Positions 35,637 to 43,148 of a DNA stretch of 43,922 nt are shown here, one piece after another. The position numbers and the translations under genes are program-made. The stretch lies in IMG/VR virus record IMGVR_UViG_3300033143_002018, positions 1-43,922 of that record; one strand, 5' to 3'. This DNA is from a virus. How positions within the stretch are numbered: position 1 is the first letter of the stretch; each line of letters opens with the position of its first letter. The notes under the pieces were generated by a model. That model was not told the origin of the DNA, ran no database searches, and worked only from the letters and a program-made list of their open reading frames with translations.

Positions 35637-36494
35637 TTAATATCCTTTGTGGACTACTCTGTTAACGTTGTTTAGAATCTTTTGTTTACGTTCGTTAATG
35701 CTAGTGATAATTTCGTGGTTTTGAGCAGCAGTTAAGACGTTGTCTTGATACCCGTCAGACTCTAGTAGGGGGCTGATATCAACCTCCTGCTTAATAACTC
35801 CAGTGTTCAAAGGACACTTATCTCTAGTGGTGATTAAATCGATCCTATATCCTTGTTGAAACCAAATGTCATGATAGTCTACAGTACCTTGCAAACTAGA
35901 GGCACAGGTTGCGTTTACAATGACATCGGCAAAGCCCTGTTTAATGCAGTCCGCTCCTTGACACCAATATTCATTCTCAATCAAGTTTCTATAAGACTTT
36001 AGAGTGTGCGTTCCTCTAGTCCTACTAACTGCAGTCTCTTCCATCACAGAGACCCTACGTAACCAAAAAGAGTACCTAGAATCTAATTGTCCTGGAAACT
36101 CTCCAAAGAAGCCTCCTCTTGCTTTGTGACTCATTAAAGTACCTTCTCGTTGAATGAGTCTAGTACCTAAACCTTGTACAGTTTGAAATCCCATAGACGC
36201 AGCAAACAATGTAATGGTTCGCACAGGTCTTTTGAGGTTCTTTAAGTTTTCTATTAACTCAAGACCTGCAGAGATAGAACCTCCTCCAGAATCTAAAATT
36301 AGATAGATGGGAGCTTTGGTAGGCAGTAGAGCATCTAGTTCGTGAGCCTTTTGCATAACCTTAACCACTGATCCGAAATAAAAATAATCTCTCATACTAA
36401 TAGTATTGTTCTCAGTTAAAGTAACTTTTACTGTTCTCGCTTCTGCAAATGTAGACAACATTAGTAAGAAGGCTGTTAATAATAATTTTTTCAT
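35637..36494 (-). CDS. exported ClpP/crotonase-fold serine protease-like protein
   Basis: 285 residues with a clear signal peptide (MKKLLLTAFLLMLSTFAEA, cleavage near 19). The ClpP-fold motifs are YLILDSGGGSIS (about 64-74), nucleophile Ser100 in FAASMGFQ and His123 in LMSHKARGG; the third acidic residue may be Asp138. Mature Cys residues (YWCQGADC, TCASS, KCPLN) fit a periplasmic, disulfide-containing protein. Secreted ClpP-fold proteins are known in bacteria, but this location in a phage replication operon is odd. It starts eight bases after the 120-aa gene upstream and abuts the RecA-like gene. Substrates unknown. Confidence 0.85.
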   Translation of the reverse strand: MKKLLLTAFLLMLSTFAEARTVKVTLTENNTISMRDYFYFGSVVKVMQKAHELDALLPTKAPIYLILDSGGGSISAGLELIENLKNLKRPVRTITLFAASMGFQTVQGLGTRLIQREGTLMSHKARGGFFGEFPGQLDSRYSFWLRRVSVMEETAVSRTRGTHTLKSYRNLIENEYWCQGADCIKQGFADVIVNATCASSLQGTVDYHDIWFQQGYRIDLITTRDKCPLNTGVIKQEVDISPLLESDGYQDNVLTAAQNHEIITSINERKQKILNNVNRVVHKGY

Positions 36495-36502
36495 TGTTTT
36501 CC

Positions 36503-36865
36503 TTAAATGTTTGAGGCTAATAACTGCTCATTTAAATCTGTTTTGAGCTGCTGATCATTACCGTTGATTACTACTGCTGCGAAGGTGTCAATGAACTCAT
36601 TGATATCATACGCATCGGATCTATTGTTGTTAGAGTTTCTAATAAAAACTAAGTCCTCTTGAAGAGCTTCATAAGCCTCTGCCAAATCTGTACTAAGTTC
36701 TAAAATTGCTGGGTTCTTACTCAAAGACAAGAACCTAATAACTTGGTTCACTGTCACTGTTCTATGGTTGTTGGTAGAGTCTCCTATAGCCAACTTAATG
36801 TCGTCTGTGTCGTACCTGTTTAATACTGATATTAGATTGTTAAAAAAGATTTTATATTTTGTCAT
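36503..36865 (-). CDS. hypothetical protein
   Basis: 120 residues, mostly helical (FNNLISVLNRYDTDD, AILELSTDLAEAYEALQEDL), Asn/Asp-rich. ATG at 36865 with GGAGG upstream. The 55-base gap to the CYTH gene holds a GTTCC-TCAA-GGAAC hairpin and a possible 17-codon GTG frame. No family recognised. Confidence 0.75.
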   Translation of the reverse strand: MTKYKIFFNNLISVLNRYDTDDIKLAIGDSTNNHRTVTVNQVIRFLSLSKNPAILELSTDLAEAYEALQEDLVFIRNSNNNRSDAYDINEFIDTFAAVVINGNDQQLKTDLNEQLLASNI

Positions 36866-36920
36866 ACTTATCCTCCATAAATGACATATTTAGTACGTTC
36901 CTCAAGGAACTGTTGATACA

Positions 36921-37481
36921 CTATTTTACAAACATTTCATACAGAGACTTCTTAAGTCTATTCTTAGGAGAAATCCCCAGCTCAGACAAAATCTTCTCGG
37001 CTTCATTCAAAGTAGCGCCTGCGTCATCCAGTCCGACCACTTTATCTTTGTTGACTTCCACTTCAATAAAGCGAGCCTTTTCTCTAAGCTCTTTGTCGTA
37101 TACTATGTAGTAAACAAAGTTGATGTTATCTAACCAAAAGATACTACAAGTTTTGTAGATTCTAAAGTTCTCTTTGTAGCCATCTAAAGCTACGTACTTG
37201 GAAACTATCTCTTCAGTAATTAGAGAAGGATCTAATGGTAGGTCTATCTCTACTCGTTCCCAATTATTGTTAGTATTTACCTTACGCTTCTTAGTAAGCT
37301 CTGGAGTGTTGCCTGATCTATACCGTTGAAAGCTCTCAGGCTCTCCCTCTTTAGTATAGTACCTATCCCAAGACGATACGTCCAACCTCTTCTCAACTTG
37401 TAACGTCTCCATAAGAGTGCAGAACTGGGTAAGTCCCACTCCGTCAGCTTTGTACTTATATTCTATCTCTCTAAAACTCAT
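36921..37481 (-). CDS. CYTH-family (triphosphate tunnel) protein
   Basis: 186 residues from the ATG at 37481 (AAGGAG upstream). The CYTH signature ExExK is REIEYKYK (Glu5, Glu7, Lys9). It is followed by further tunnel residues: RYRSGN, ELTKKRK, ERVEIDL and FIEVEVN near the C-terminus. CYTH enzymes bind triphosphate compounds and divalent metals in a beta tunnel; members include adenylate cyclase, thiamine triphosphatase and inorganic triphosphatase. A nucleotide-metabolism or signalling-nucleotide role is plausible. Substrate cannot be inferred from sequence alone. Confidence 0.82.
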   Translation of the reverse strand: MSFREIEYKYKADGVGLTQFCTLMETLQVEKRLDVSSWDRYYTKEGEPESFQRYRSGNTPELTKKRKVNTNNNWERVEIDLPLDPSLITEEIVSKYVALDGYKENFRIYKTCSIFWLDNINFVYYIVYDKELREKARFIEVEVNKDKVVGLDDAGATLNEAEKILSELGISPKNRLKKSLYEMFVK

Positions 37482-37508
37482 GACTTCTCCTTTCAAGTAC
37501 TAATAGTC

Positions 37509-37760
37509 TCATACTTTCAAAGACTTGTCAAGGTGTTTTTGTAATACTTTTAGTAATTTTGTTTGTTGTTGTATATCTAGCACAACCTCAGCCGAAGTGC
37601 TTCTCAACCCAAACATCATTTTTACGCCTTGGATGACTCTGTGGTGAAAGTAATCAGAAGGTATATTTAATACCTCTACATAAATTTCTTCGTCACCGTC
37701 TATACTAGACACTCTAATGGAGTGGGTTATTGAACTACAAATGCAAGTTAAGTATTCCAT
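37509..37760 (-). CDS. hypothetical protein
   Basis: 83 residues with two N-terminal Cys (LTCICSS), a beta-rich first half (IYVEVLNI) and a helical end (QQQTKLLKVLQKHLDKSLKV). ATG overlaps the DNA polymerase stop by one base, so it is coupled to the polymerase. Its job might be an accessory to replication; that is inference only. Confidence 0.75.
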   Translation of the reverse strand: MEYLTCICSSITHSIRVSSIDGDEEIYVEVLNIPSDYFHHRVIQGVKMMFGLRSTSAEVVLDIQQQTKLLKVLQKHLDKSLKV

Positions 37761-40075
37761 CAGTGACTCTCCGCCATGTTCTGAGCTATCTCAGGCTCTG
37801 CTATAAAAGGTACAGAAATTTTAGTAGTATTCTCCATACAATCTTGTATTATCTTAAACACTTCCTCTAACTCATTTTCAGGACAATCCACAATCAGTTG
37901 GTCGTGAACAGGGAGTATCATTCTAGCCTTATAGTTGCCTGCAGTAAATCTTCTAGCTATAGCTATCATAGCTCTGTTTAACACATGAGCTGCTAGACCT
38001 TGGATAGAAAAATTCTTAGCGTTGTTCAATCCATTCTTAAACTTACGTCTCACGTCGAGCAGACGGTTCTGGCTTGCCCAGTTGTAATCAAGTATATCTA
38101 TTCCATAGATTGCGTAGATACTTTTAACTTTGGGAAGATGCCTTACTCTACCGAACATGGTAGTGACTTTACCAGTAGTCATGGCCTCGTGTTCTTGGTT
38201 TTTCATATAAGTCTTAAGGCCTGGGTAAGTACTTAGGTACTTGTTTATGACAGATTTGGCCTCTTTGTTAGAGCATTTCATAGCCTGTGATATACGTCCA
38301 GCCTCAGCTCCGTACGGCACGGCCAAACAAAACACTTTTGACTTCTGCCTATACTCTGGGTCCACTTTTTTTAAGTAGTTTTTGTCGTTAGGGTTTGCAC
38401 TAATGTTTTTTAAGTCGAACACATCAATAGCAATTCTACTATACATGTCCTCACCTTTAGCCCAAAGATCTATTAGGCCTTTGTCCCCACTTACCGCACT
38501 AAAACACCGAGGCTCTAAAGCACTATAATCAGTGTCGATTAAACTGTGTCCCTCACTAGCAATAAAGCCTGCTCTAATAGCATTAGTATACTCCTCAACT
38601 ACAGTGGTAATTTTGTCTGGAGGCCTTGGCAAGTTGTTCAAGTTAGGATTCTTGCAAGCGTATCTCCCACTAGTAGTCCCAAACTGTAGTAGAGATGCGT
38701 ATATTCTTCCGTCAATCTGTCTGTCTAAAATACCCATAACATAAGTACTATAAAGCTTAGCCAGCTTCTTTAAAGTTAGTAAGTCGTCTATGATTGGCAA
38801 ACCTCCTGCAAAAGATTCCAATACCTCTACGTCCACTTGAGGCTTACCTCCGTCAGTAGTTTTTCTAGGGTCTTTAGGAAACTTATGAATTTGGAAGATC
38901 AAATGTGCTATATGATCAGTACTATTTAAATTGAATACGTGGGTTTTGCCCACATTCATAGACTTGTTAAAGTACATCTTCTCTTGAGCGTATCTCAAGT
39001 CTCTATTAGTTACACAAAGTTCTCCAGCTGCATTAGATAACTTACCTTTAGTAAAAGTTTTCTTCAGAGGGACTAAACCTGATAACCAATCGTAAAAAGG
39101 TTTGAACTGAGGGGTTGTCGTGGCCTGTTTCTCTAATGCTTTCGCCGCCAAAGAATAACTGCCAGTTTTTCTGTTTATTGGTAAAGGCACTCCTAATACT
39201 CCAGCTAAAATTTTAGGAAAGTTTCCTTTGTTTTTTACTGGGCAGTCTTTATTTAGTATACTCTGGACAAAATTATACACGTCCTGCGCAACATCTTTTT
39301 GTATCTTGGTGGTAAGAGCAGTCATGTCTGTTTCAATGTCGCTTTTTAGTTTCTCGAAATGAGCTACATCTATACGCACTCCCACCTCTTTCATAGGGAT
39401 CGTCACTTCTTTGTACAAAGGCATCACTTCTTCTTTATAGAAGAGGTCGTGAAGTCCTTCTGAAATCAGTTTTGCTTGGTAGATATTGAATAGTTCTAGA
39501 GTAAGTAGTACGTCCCAACAACAATATTTACCTAGTATCTCTGTAGGAGCTAAGTACATATCCTTTTGAGCTTTCTTCCAACTTCCTCCAGCGGCCAACA
39601 CAGCCTCTTTGAGGTCGTCTTGAGCTGAGTCTGCCCACTCTCCTAACTCACGTACTCCTATTTCTTTCAGGGCAAACGGACGCTCTTCGTCTATAGAATG
39701 TTTTAAGAGTATGGTATCACTATAAATAAGAGGAGTTAGATTTAGGGTAGTTTCATTACGAAATACTATAGTATCGAAAGAGATATTATGTCCGATTAAT
39801 TTAGACTTAGTACAGATGCTTTCTATCCAATCAGCTATCTCTTTTCTCTGCGAAACACTCCACACATGAGATCCGTCAGGATTTCTCCATGCTATGTAGA
39901 AAGCTTTTTTAAGATTAAAACATAAGCCGATACCATATACGTTGGCTATTTTTTCTATAGGACTATCAGTCTCAAGGTCTAGTACTACTAGATCTGGAGA
40001 GATAGTTTCATAGTAAGTGTGAAGTCTTTTTAATAGAGGTAAGGAATCAATCATGTGTGTTGTGGCGTTTTGCAA
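37760..40075 (-). CDS. DNA polymerase, family A, with 3'-5' exonuclease domain
   Basis: 771 residues. N-terminal exonuclease: LVVLDLETDSPIEK (about 29-42) and LIGHNISFD (about 92). Polymerase: LLQFGTTSGRYACKNPNLNN, motif A DTDYSALEPR (about 512-521), motif B KVFCLAVPYGAEAGR (about 580), motif C LPVHDQLIVDCPE (about 720). Motif A has the SALEPR form found in many phage pol A enzymes (E. coli: SQIELR). TTG start at 40075 is supported by GGAGG six bases upstream. This should be the replicative polymerase of the phage. The gene starts two bases after the membrane protein stop. Confidence 0.96.
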   Translation of the reverse strand: MQNATTHMIDSLPLLKRLHTYYETISPDLVVLDLETDSPIEKIANVYGIGLCFNLKKAFYIAWRNPDGSHVWSVSQRKEIADWIESICTKSKLIGHNISFDTIVFRNETTLNLTPLIYSDTILLKHSIDEERPFALKEIGVRELGEWADSAQDDLKEAVLAAGGSWKKAQKDMYLAPTEILGKYCCWDVLLTLELFNIYQAKLISEGLHDLFYKEEVMPLYKEVTIPMKEVGVRIDVAHFEKLKSDIETDMTALTTKIQKDVAQDVYNFVQSILNKDCPVKNKGNFPKILAGVLGVPLPINRKTGSYSLAAKALEKQATTTPQFKPFYDWLSGLVPLKKTFTKGKLSNAAGELCVTNRDLRYAQEKMYFNKSMNVGKTHVFNLNSTDHIAHLIFQIHKFPKDPRKTTDGGKPQVDVEVLESFAGGLPIIDDLLTLKKLAKLYSTYVMGILDRQIDGRIYASLLQFGTTSGRYACKNPNLNNLPRPPDKITTVVEEYTNAIRAGFIASEGHSLIDTDYSALEPRCFSAVSGDKGLIDLWAKGEDMYSRIAIDVFDLKNISANPNDKNYLKKVDPEYRQKSKVFCLAVPYGAEAGRISQAMKCSNKEAKSVINKYLSTYPGLKTYMKNQEHEAMTTGKVTTMFGRVRHLPKVKSIYAIYGIDILDYNWASQNRLLDVRRKFKNGLNNAKNFSIQGLAAHVLNRAMIAIARRFTAGNYKARMILPVHDQLIVDCPENELEEVFKIIQDCMENTTKISVPFIAEPEIAQNMAESH

Positions 40076-40077
40076 AG

Positions 40078-40398
40078 TTATCCTCCCAATTTCATCAATA
40101 CTATTCCTAGTATACCGAATAGTAATCCTAGTGTGTTCAGTCCAGTAAGCTTAATATTAAATAGTAACAAAGGTAATAATAAAAATGCTGCTGCAGCCAT
40201 GCCGTCCCAAACCATAGCAGCCAAGAAAGTAGCTTTTCCAGAGGTTATTTTAGCTATATAAAACCACAACAAAGCTCCTAAAGAGTTTAGTCCTACTCCT
40301 AGGGGATAATAATACCACTTGTCCTGTATAGAAGGTTCGTAACTTACGTAGGCTTGTCCTAGAAGTCCTACAAAACCTAGTATAAATGCTAACAACAT
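40078..40398 (-). CDS. four-span membrane protein, SMR/EamA-like
   Basis: 106 residues with four membrane segments (LLAFILGFVGLLGQAYVSY, YPLGVGLNSLGALLWFYIA, ATFLAAMVWDGMAAAAFLLL, GLLFGILGIVLMKLGG). The size and the final G-L-x-x-G-I-x-G-I-V-L-M-K-L resemble small multidrug resistance or half-EamA transporters, whose fourth helix ends similarly. It lacks the conserved early Glu of SMR pumps, so transport activity is doubtful. It lies between the ClpP-like and polymerase genes with tiny gaps. Confidence 0.65.
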   Translation of the reverse strand: MLLAFILGFVGLLGQAYVSYEPSIQDKWYYYPLGVGLNSLGALLWFYIAKITSGKATFLAAMVWDGMAAAAFLLLPLLLFNIKLTGLNTLGLLFGILGIVLMKLGG

Positions 40399-40407
40399 TA
40401 ATTCGCC

Positions 40408-41010
40408 TTACGTCAATAAAATTTCGTCTGCCAATCCCATATCAACTGTCTCCGCAGCTGTTAAAAACTTATCAAAAGCTATTTCAGACTGCAGCTTCTT
40501 TCTGGTATAGTTAGGCTTCTTAATGTGAATCTTTTCTAAATACAAATCTTCCATCCATTTATCAAATTTCTTACCTTCTTCTGCCCACTTATACACGTTT
40601 AGTGTGTGGTCGTTGTGACCCCAAGTACCGTAATGCAACATCATCCTAGAGTTTTCTGTCATAATTCTCCAGTCGGCAGCTTGTAGAATAATACTGCCCA
40701 TAGACATAGCATGTCCTAACACTTTTATATGAACCTCGCTACTACACATTTTAATAGCATCATAAATAGCCAGTCCGTGATACTCGTCTCCTCCTGGATT
40801 ATTCATTATAATATTTAAAGGAGTATCTGGCTTGGTCTTATCCAATAAATGCAGACCTTTGATTACCATCTCCGCCATCAAGAAATCGGTACCTGTCTCT
40901 CCATGTTCTTCAGAAGAATCTGCAGACCCTAAATACAAAGTCTTTGTAGGAAGGTGAATATTATAATCAAAAAACCTATCTATGTCGTCTCTATTGTAAG
41001 TACTAGACAT
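40408..41010 (-). CDS. ClpP-like serine protease, cytoplasmic
   Basis: 200 residues without signal peptide. NIIMNNPGGDEYHGLAIYD (about 67-85), nucleophile Ser103 in GHAMSMGSIIL and His126 in RMMLHYGTWG give the ClpP catalytic pattern. The C-terminal KFLTAAETVDMGLADEILLT is the usual ClpP ending. ClpP of phages may act in prohead maturation or modulate host proteolysis; no phage ClpX/ClpA is in the window. It overlaps the exonuclease gene by 8 bases. The second ClpP-fold protein (35637) is exported and only distantly similar. Confidence 0.88.
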   Translation of the reverse strand: MSSTYNRDDIDRFFDYNIHLPTKTLYLGSADSSEEHGETGTDFLMAEMVIKGLHLLDKTKPDTPLNIIMNNPGGDEYHGLAIYDAIKMCSSEVHIKVLGHAMSMGSIILQAADWRIMTENSRMMLHYGTWGHNDHTLNVYKWAEEGKKFDKWMEDLYLEKIHIKKPNYTRKKLQSEIAFDKFLTAAETVDMGLADEILLT

Positions 41011-41608
41011 GTAAAGCTCCTTTTGATTCTTTTAGAATATTTAATAATCTGTAGTAAACCTCTGCAGTGACAGCTACGTCTGTGGCAGCGTTGTGCAGGT
41101 GTTCTCCTTTTGGTATTAATACTCCTAAAGAGTTTGCCAATTCTCCTAGAGATACGCTGCCTTCTTTTAGCATACCAGCTTTCATCATAGTTCTGGCCAA
41201 GGAACAAGTATCTTCTACTCTATAACTGACCACTTGGTCCCAGCCAGTTATGTTGTATGCTTTTAGCGTGGTTTTTATAAATCCTATATCAAAATTTACA
41301 TTATGCCCACATAAATGAGCTTTCTTCATATCTAATTGCAATAACCAATCTATAAAACCAATAACCGCTTTTGACTCTTCTTCTCCCTCAGTCATAGTGT
41401 CTTCGAGATTTTGTTCAGTTATCTTTAACGCTCCCAAGCTGATAGACTTTTGAGGGTTTGGCACTGCTTTAAGTTTTTCGTAGAACTTGGCCACTACCAT
41501 ACCGTCAACGTGGTATTCTGCTGCAATTTGAGTGATCATATTAACACTATTATCTACTCCAGTAGTTTCTAGATCAATAAACAAAGTTTTATCCAAGGTA
41601 ACTGTCAT
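41003..41608 (-). CDS. DnaQ/RNase T-like DEDDh 3'-5' exonuclease
   Basis: 201 residues with LFIDLETTG (Asp12, Glu14), CGHNVNFDIGF and a C-terminal HLHNAATDVAVTAEVYY (His and Asp), the three motifs of DEDDh exonucleases. It is a stand-alone proofreading or nucleic-acid trimming enzyme, additional to the exonuclease domain of the polymerase. TAG stop, overlapping ClpP-like start by 8 bases. It overlaps the small gene upstream by 20 bases. Confidence 0.93.
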   Translation of the reverse strand: MTVTLDKTLFIDLETTGVDNSVNMITQIAAEYHVDGMVVAKFYEKLKAVPNPQKSISLGALKITEQNLEDTMTEGEEESKAVIGFIDWLLQLDMKKAHLCGHNVNFDIGFIKTTLKAYNITGWDQVVSYRVEDTCSLARTMMKAGMLKEGSVSLGELANSLGVLIPKGEHLHNAATDVAVTAEVYYRLLNILKESKGALHV

Positions 41609-41774
41609 AACTTCCTCCTAATCCGTAAGCTTCTAACGCCTCTGCCAAAGATCTTTCTGAAGATTTTCCAGAAGACTTTTTGATAGTCTCAGCCGAAGAT
41701 AATACTTTAGTGAATTTTTTTCCTGCTAACTTACGTGCTAACAGTAACACTCGTTTGTCTAGGTCTTTTTCCAT
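41589..41774 (-). CDS. small hypothetical protein
   Basis: 61 residues, basic helix (DKRVLLLARKLAGKKFTKVL) then Ser-rich helix (KKSSGKSSERSLAEALEAY) and Gly/Tyr end. ATG at 41774. The 58-base gap upstream holds an AT-rich stretch with seven T but no clear hairpin. No family recognised. Confidence 0.65.
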   Translation of the reverse strand: MEKDLDKRVLLLARKLAGKKFTKVLSSAETIKKSSGKSSERSLAEALEAYGLGGSYDSYLG

Positions 41775-41832
41775 AATAAGTTTCCCATATTTGGCAATTC
41801 ATTTTAAAAAAATAATCGTTCCCCGCTTGAGA

Positions 41833-42303
41833 TTATAACAGTCCTAATTTCTTTAGGGGAGTTTTTATGTCATTGATATGTATTTTGTCCAAAGGAACTT
41901 GAAAAAATAGCTCACCTTTATATACATACTTGTTAGGCACTTCTGTACAAGGAGATTTTAACATATCCTCACTAGTAACTGCTATGAACGAGGTTAAGTC
42001 GAAATTCCACATTATAAACACTGTAGGATCTGCCAGTTCGCAGAACTTCCGCTTTCTTTCTGGAAACTGTACTGTTGGGTATTGGAAGGTGTCTCCTTTC
42101 CATACACGCTTTATTTCAGTTTCTATATTAGCTACTACGTCGCCTTTTACGAATAGTTCCATATCTACTGCTGTGTGAGACTCGTGCTCCACAACTTCGA
42201 ACTTTTTGTTCCAAGGTAGGCTAAATAAATTCTCTACAGCCTCTTTTGCCACTCTGTCATTAGCCAGCCATAAATCTCTATCAAATGCTTTTCTAACTGT
42301 CAC
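41833..42303 (-). CDS. hypothetical protein, possible PD-(D/E)XK nuclease fold
   Basis: 156 residues, GTG start overlapping the ligase stop by four bases (GTGA). The centre reads HTAVDMELFVKGDVVANIET then EIKRVW, a D-x-E-x(12-14)-E-x-E-x-K arrangement compatible with a PD-(D/E)XK active site; the following strand is FIMWNFDLTSFIAVT. Its place after DNA ligase supports a DNA-processing role. Similar proteins of unknown function are common in phages. Nuclease activity is a hypothesis. Confidence 0.7.
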   Translation of the reverse strand: MTVRKAFDRDLWLANDRVAKEAVENLFSLPWNKKFEVVEHESHTAVDMELFVKGDVVANIETEIKRVWKGDTFQYPTVQFPERKRKFCELADPTVFIMWNFDLTSFIAVTSEDMLKSPCTEVPNKYVYKGELFFQVPLDKIHINDIKTPLKKLGLL

Positions 42304-43148
42304 TTGTCATCCCTCCATCTGTAGAATACTGGGTGTCTAAGACTTCCGTCTTTGGTTTCGTCCATATACTTGATTTCTGCTGTTCTTCCGATATACAGGC
42401 TTTGGTTTTGGAAGATCTCTTGGCGATCTTTGTCAGTAAAACCAGTACCAGCCCTAACGGTGATATCATCAGTAATATCCATGATAATACCTCCAGCCAT
42501 TCCAACATGTTTACCTTTACCTTCAAAAATACCACTTACTACAAAATCTCCAGTTTTCATCGGTTTTAGTTTTTGGACTCGTCTATCTACTCCGACTCTT
42601 CCCCATTTATAAAGTCCGTCTTCGTCCTTTATCATAGCACCTTCTAACCCTGAAGTCAAGAACTCTTTGTAAAGCTTTATTAGTTCGGAGGACGAATTTA
42701 CTGTGTCTGTAGGAACGTCCAATACTTTAGAATAGTCTGCTATAGAGTTGACTACTTTTCTCAATAAGGTCAGCCTAGAAGCGTAAGGCAGGTCACAGGA
42801 GCGACTTTCCCAATCTTCCAATGGTACAGCATCAAACACTCTAAACTGTAGCTTACAAACGATCCTACAGTCTTCTGTGGTCAGTACCGACTGAGTAGTG
42901 GAGAAGTCTACTCCTGCTACATACAGCTCTCCGTCTAATACTACGTGAGATGTTTCTAAACTACTAAAATACTCATCTAAATACTTATTACGGAAGGGTT
43001 TACCTGTCCTAGATACAAACCCCACTTCTGGAATGTAAGTAGCTCTAAATCCGTCGTACTTAGGTTGTACTAACGCTGGATAATTTACGTTAGTTATTTC
43101 TGCTAGTTTTGAGGGAGCTAGCATTACCTCATGTTTTTTCAATTCCAA
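42300..43148 (-). CDS. ATP-dependent DNA ligase
   Basis: 282 residues from the TTG at 43148 (AAAGG just upstream); an in-frame ATG at 43124 is the alternative. Nucleotidyltransferase motifs: I QPKYDGFRA with adenylated Lys30, FVSRTGKPF (Ia-like), III VVLDGELYV, IIIa FRVFDAV, IV GLEGAMIKD and V VQKLKP. The C-terminal OB-fold part is present (GRTAEIKYMDE). It is a short ligase sealing nicks during phage replication. Overlaps helicase by 10 bases. Confidence 0.95.
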   Translation of the reverse strand: MELKKHEVMLAPSKLAEITNVNYPALVQPKYDGFRATYIPEVGFVSRTGKPFRNKYLDEYFSSLETSHVVLDGELYVAGVDFSTTQSVLTTEDCRIVCKLQFRVFDAVPLEDWESRSCDLPYASRLTLLRKVVNSIADYSKVLDVPTDTVNSSSELIKLYKEFLTSGLEGAMIKDEDGLYKWGRVGVDRRVQKLKPMKTGDFVVSGIFEGKGKHVGMAGGIIMDITDDITVRAGTGFTDKDRQEIFQNQSLYIGRTAEIKYMDETKDGSLRHPVFYRWRDDK

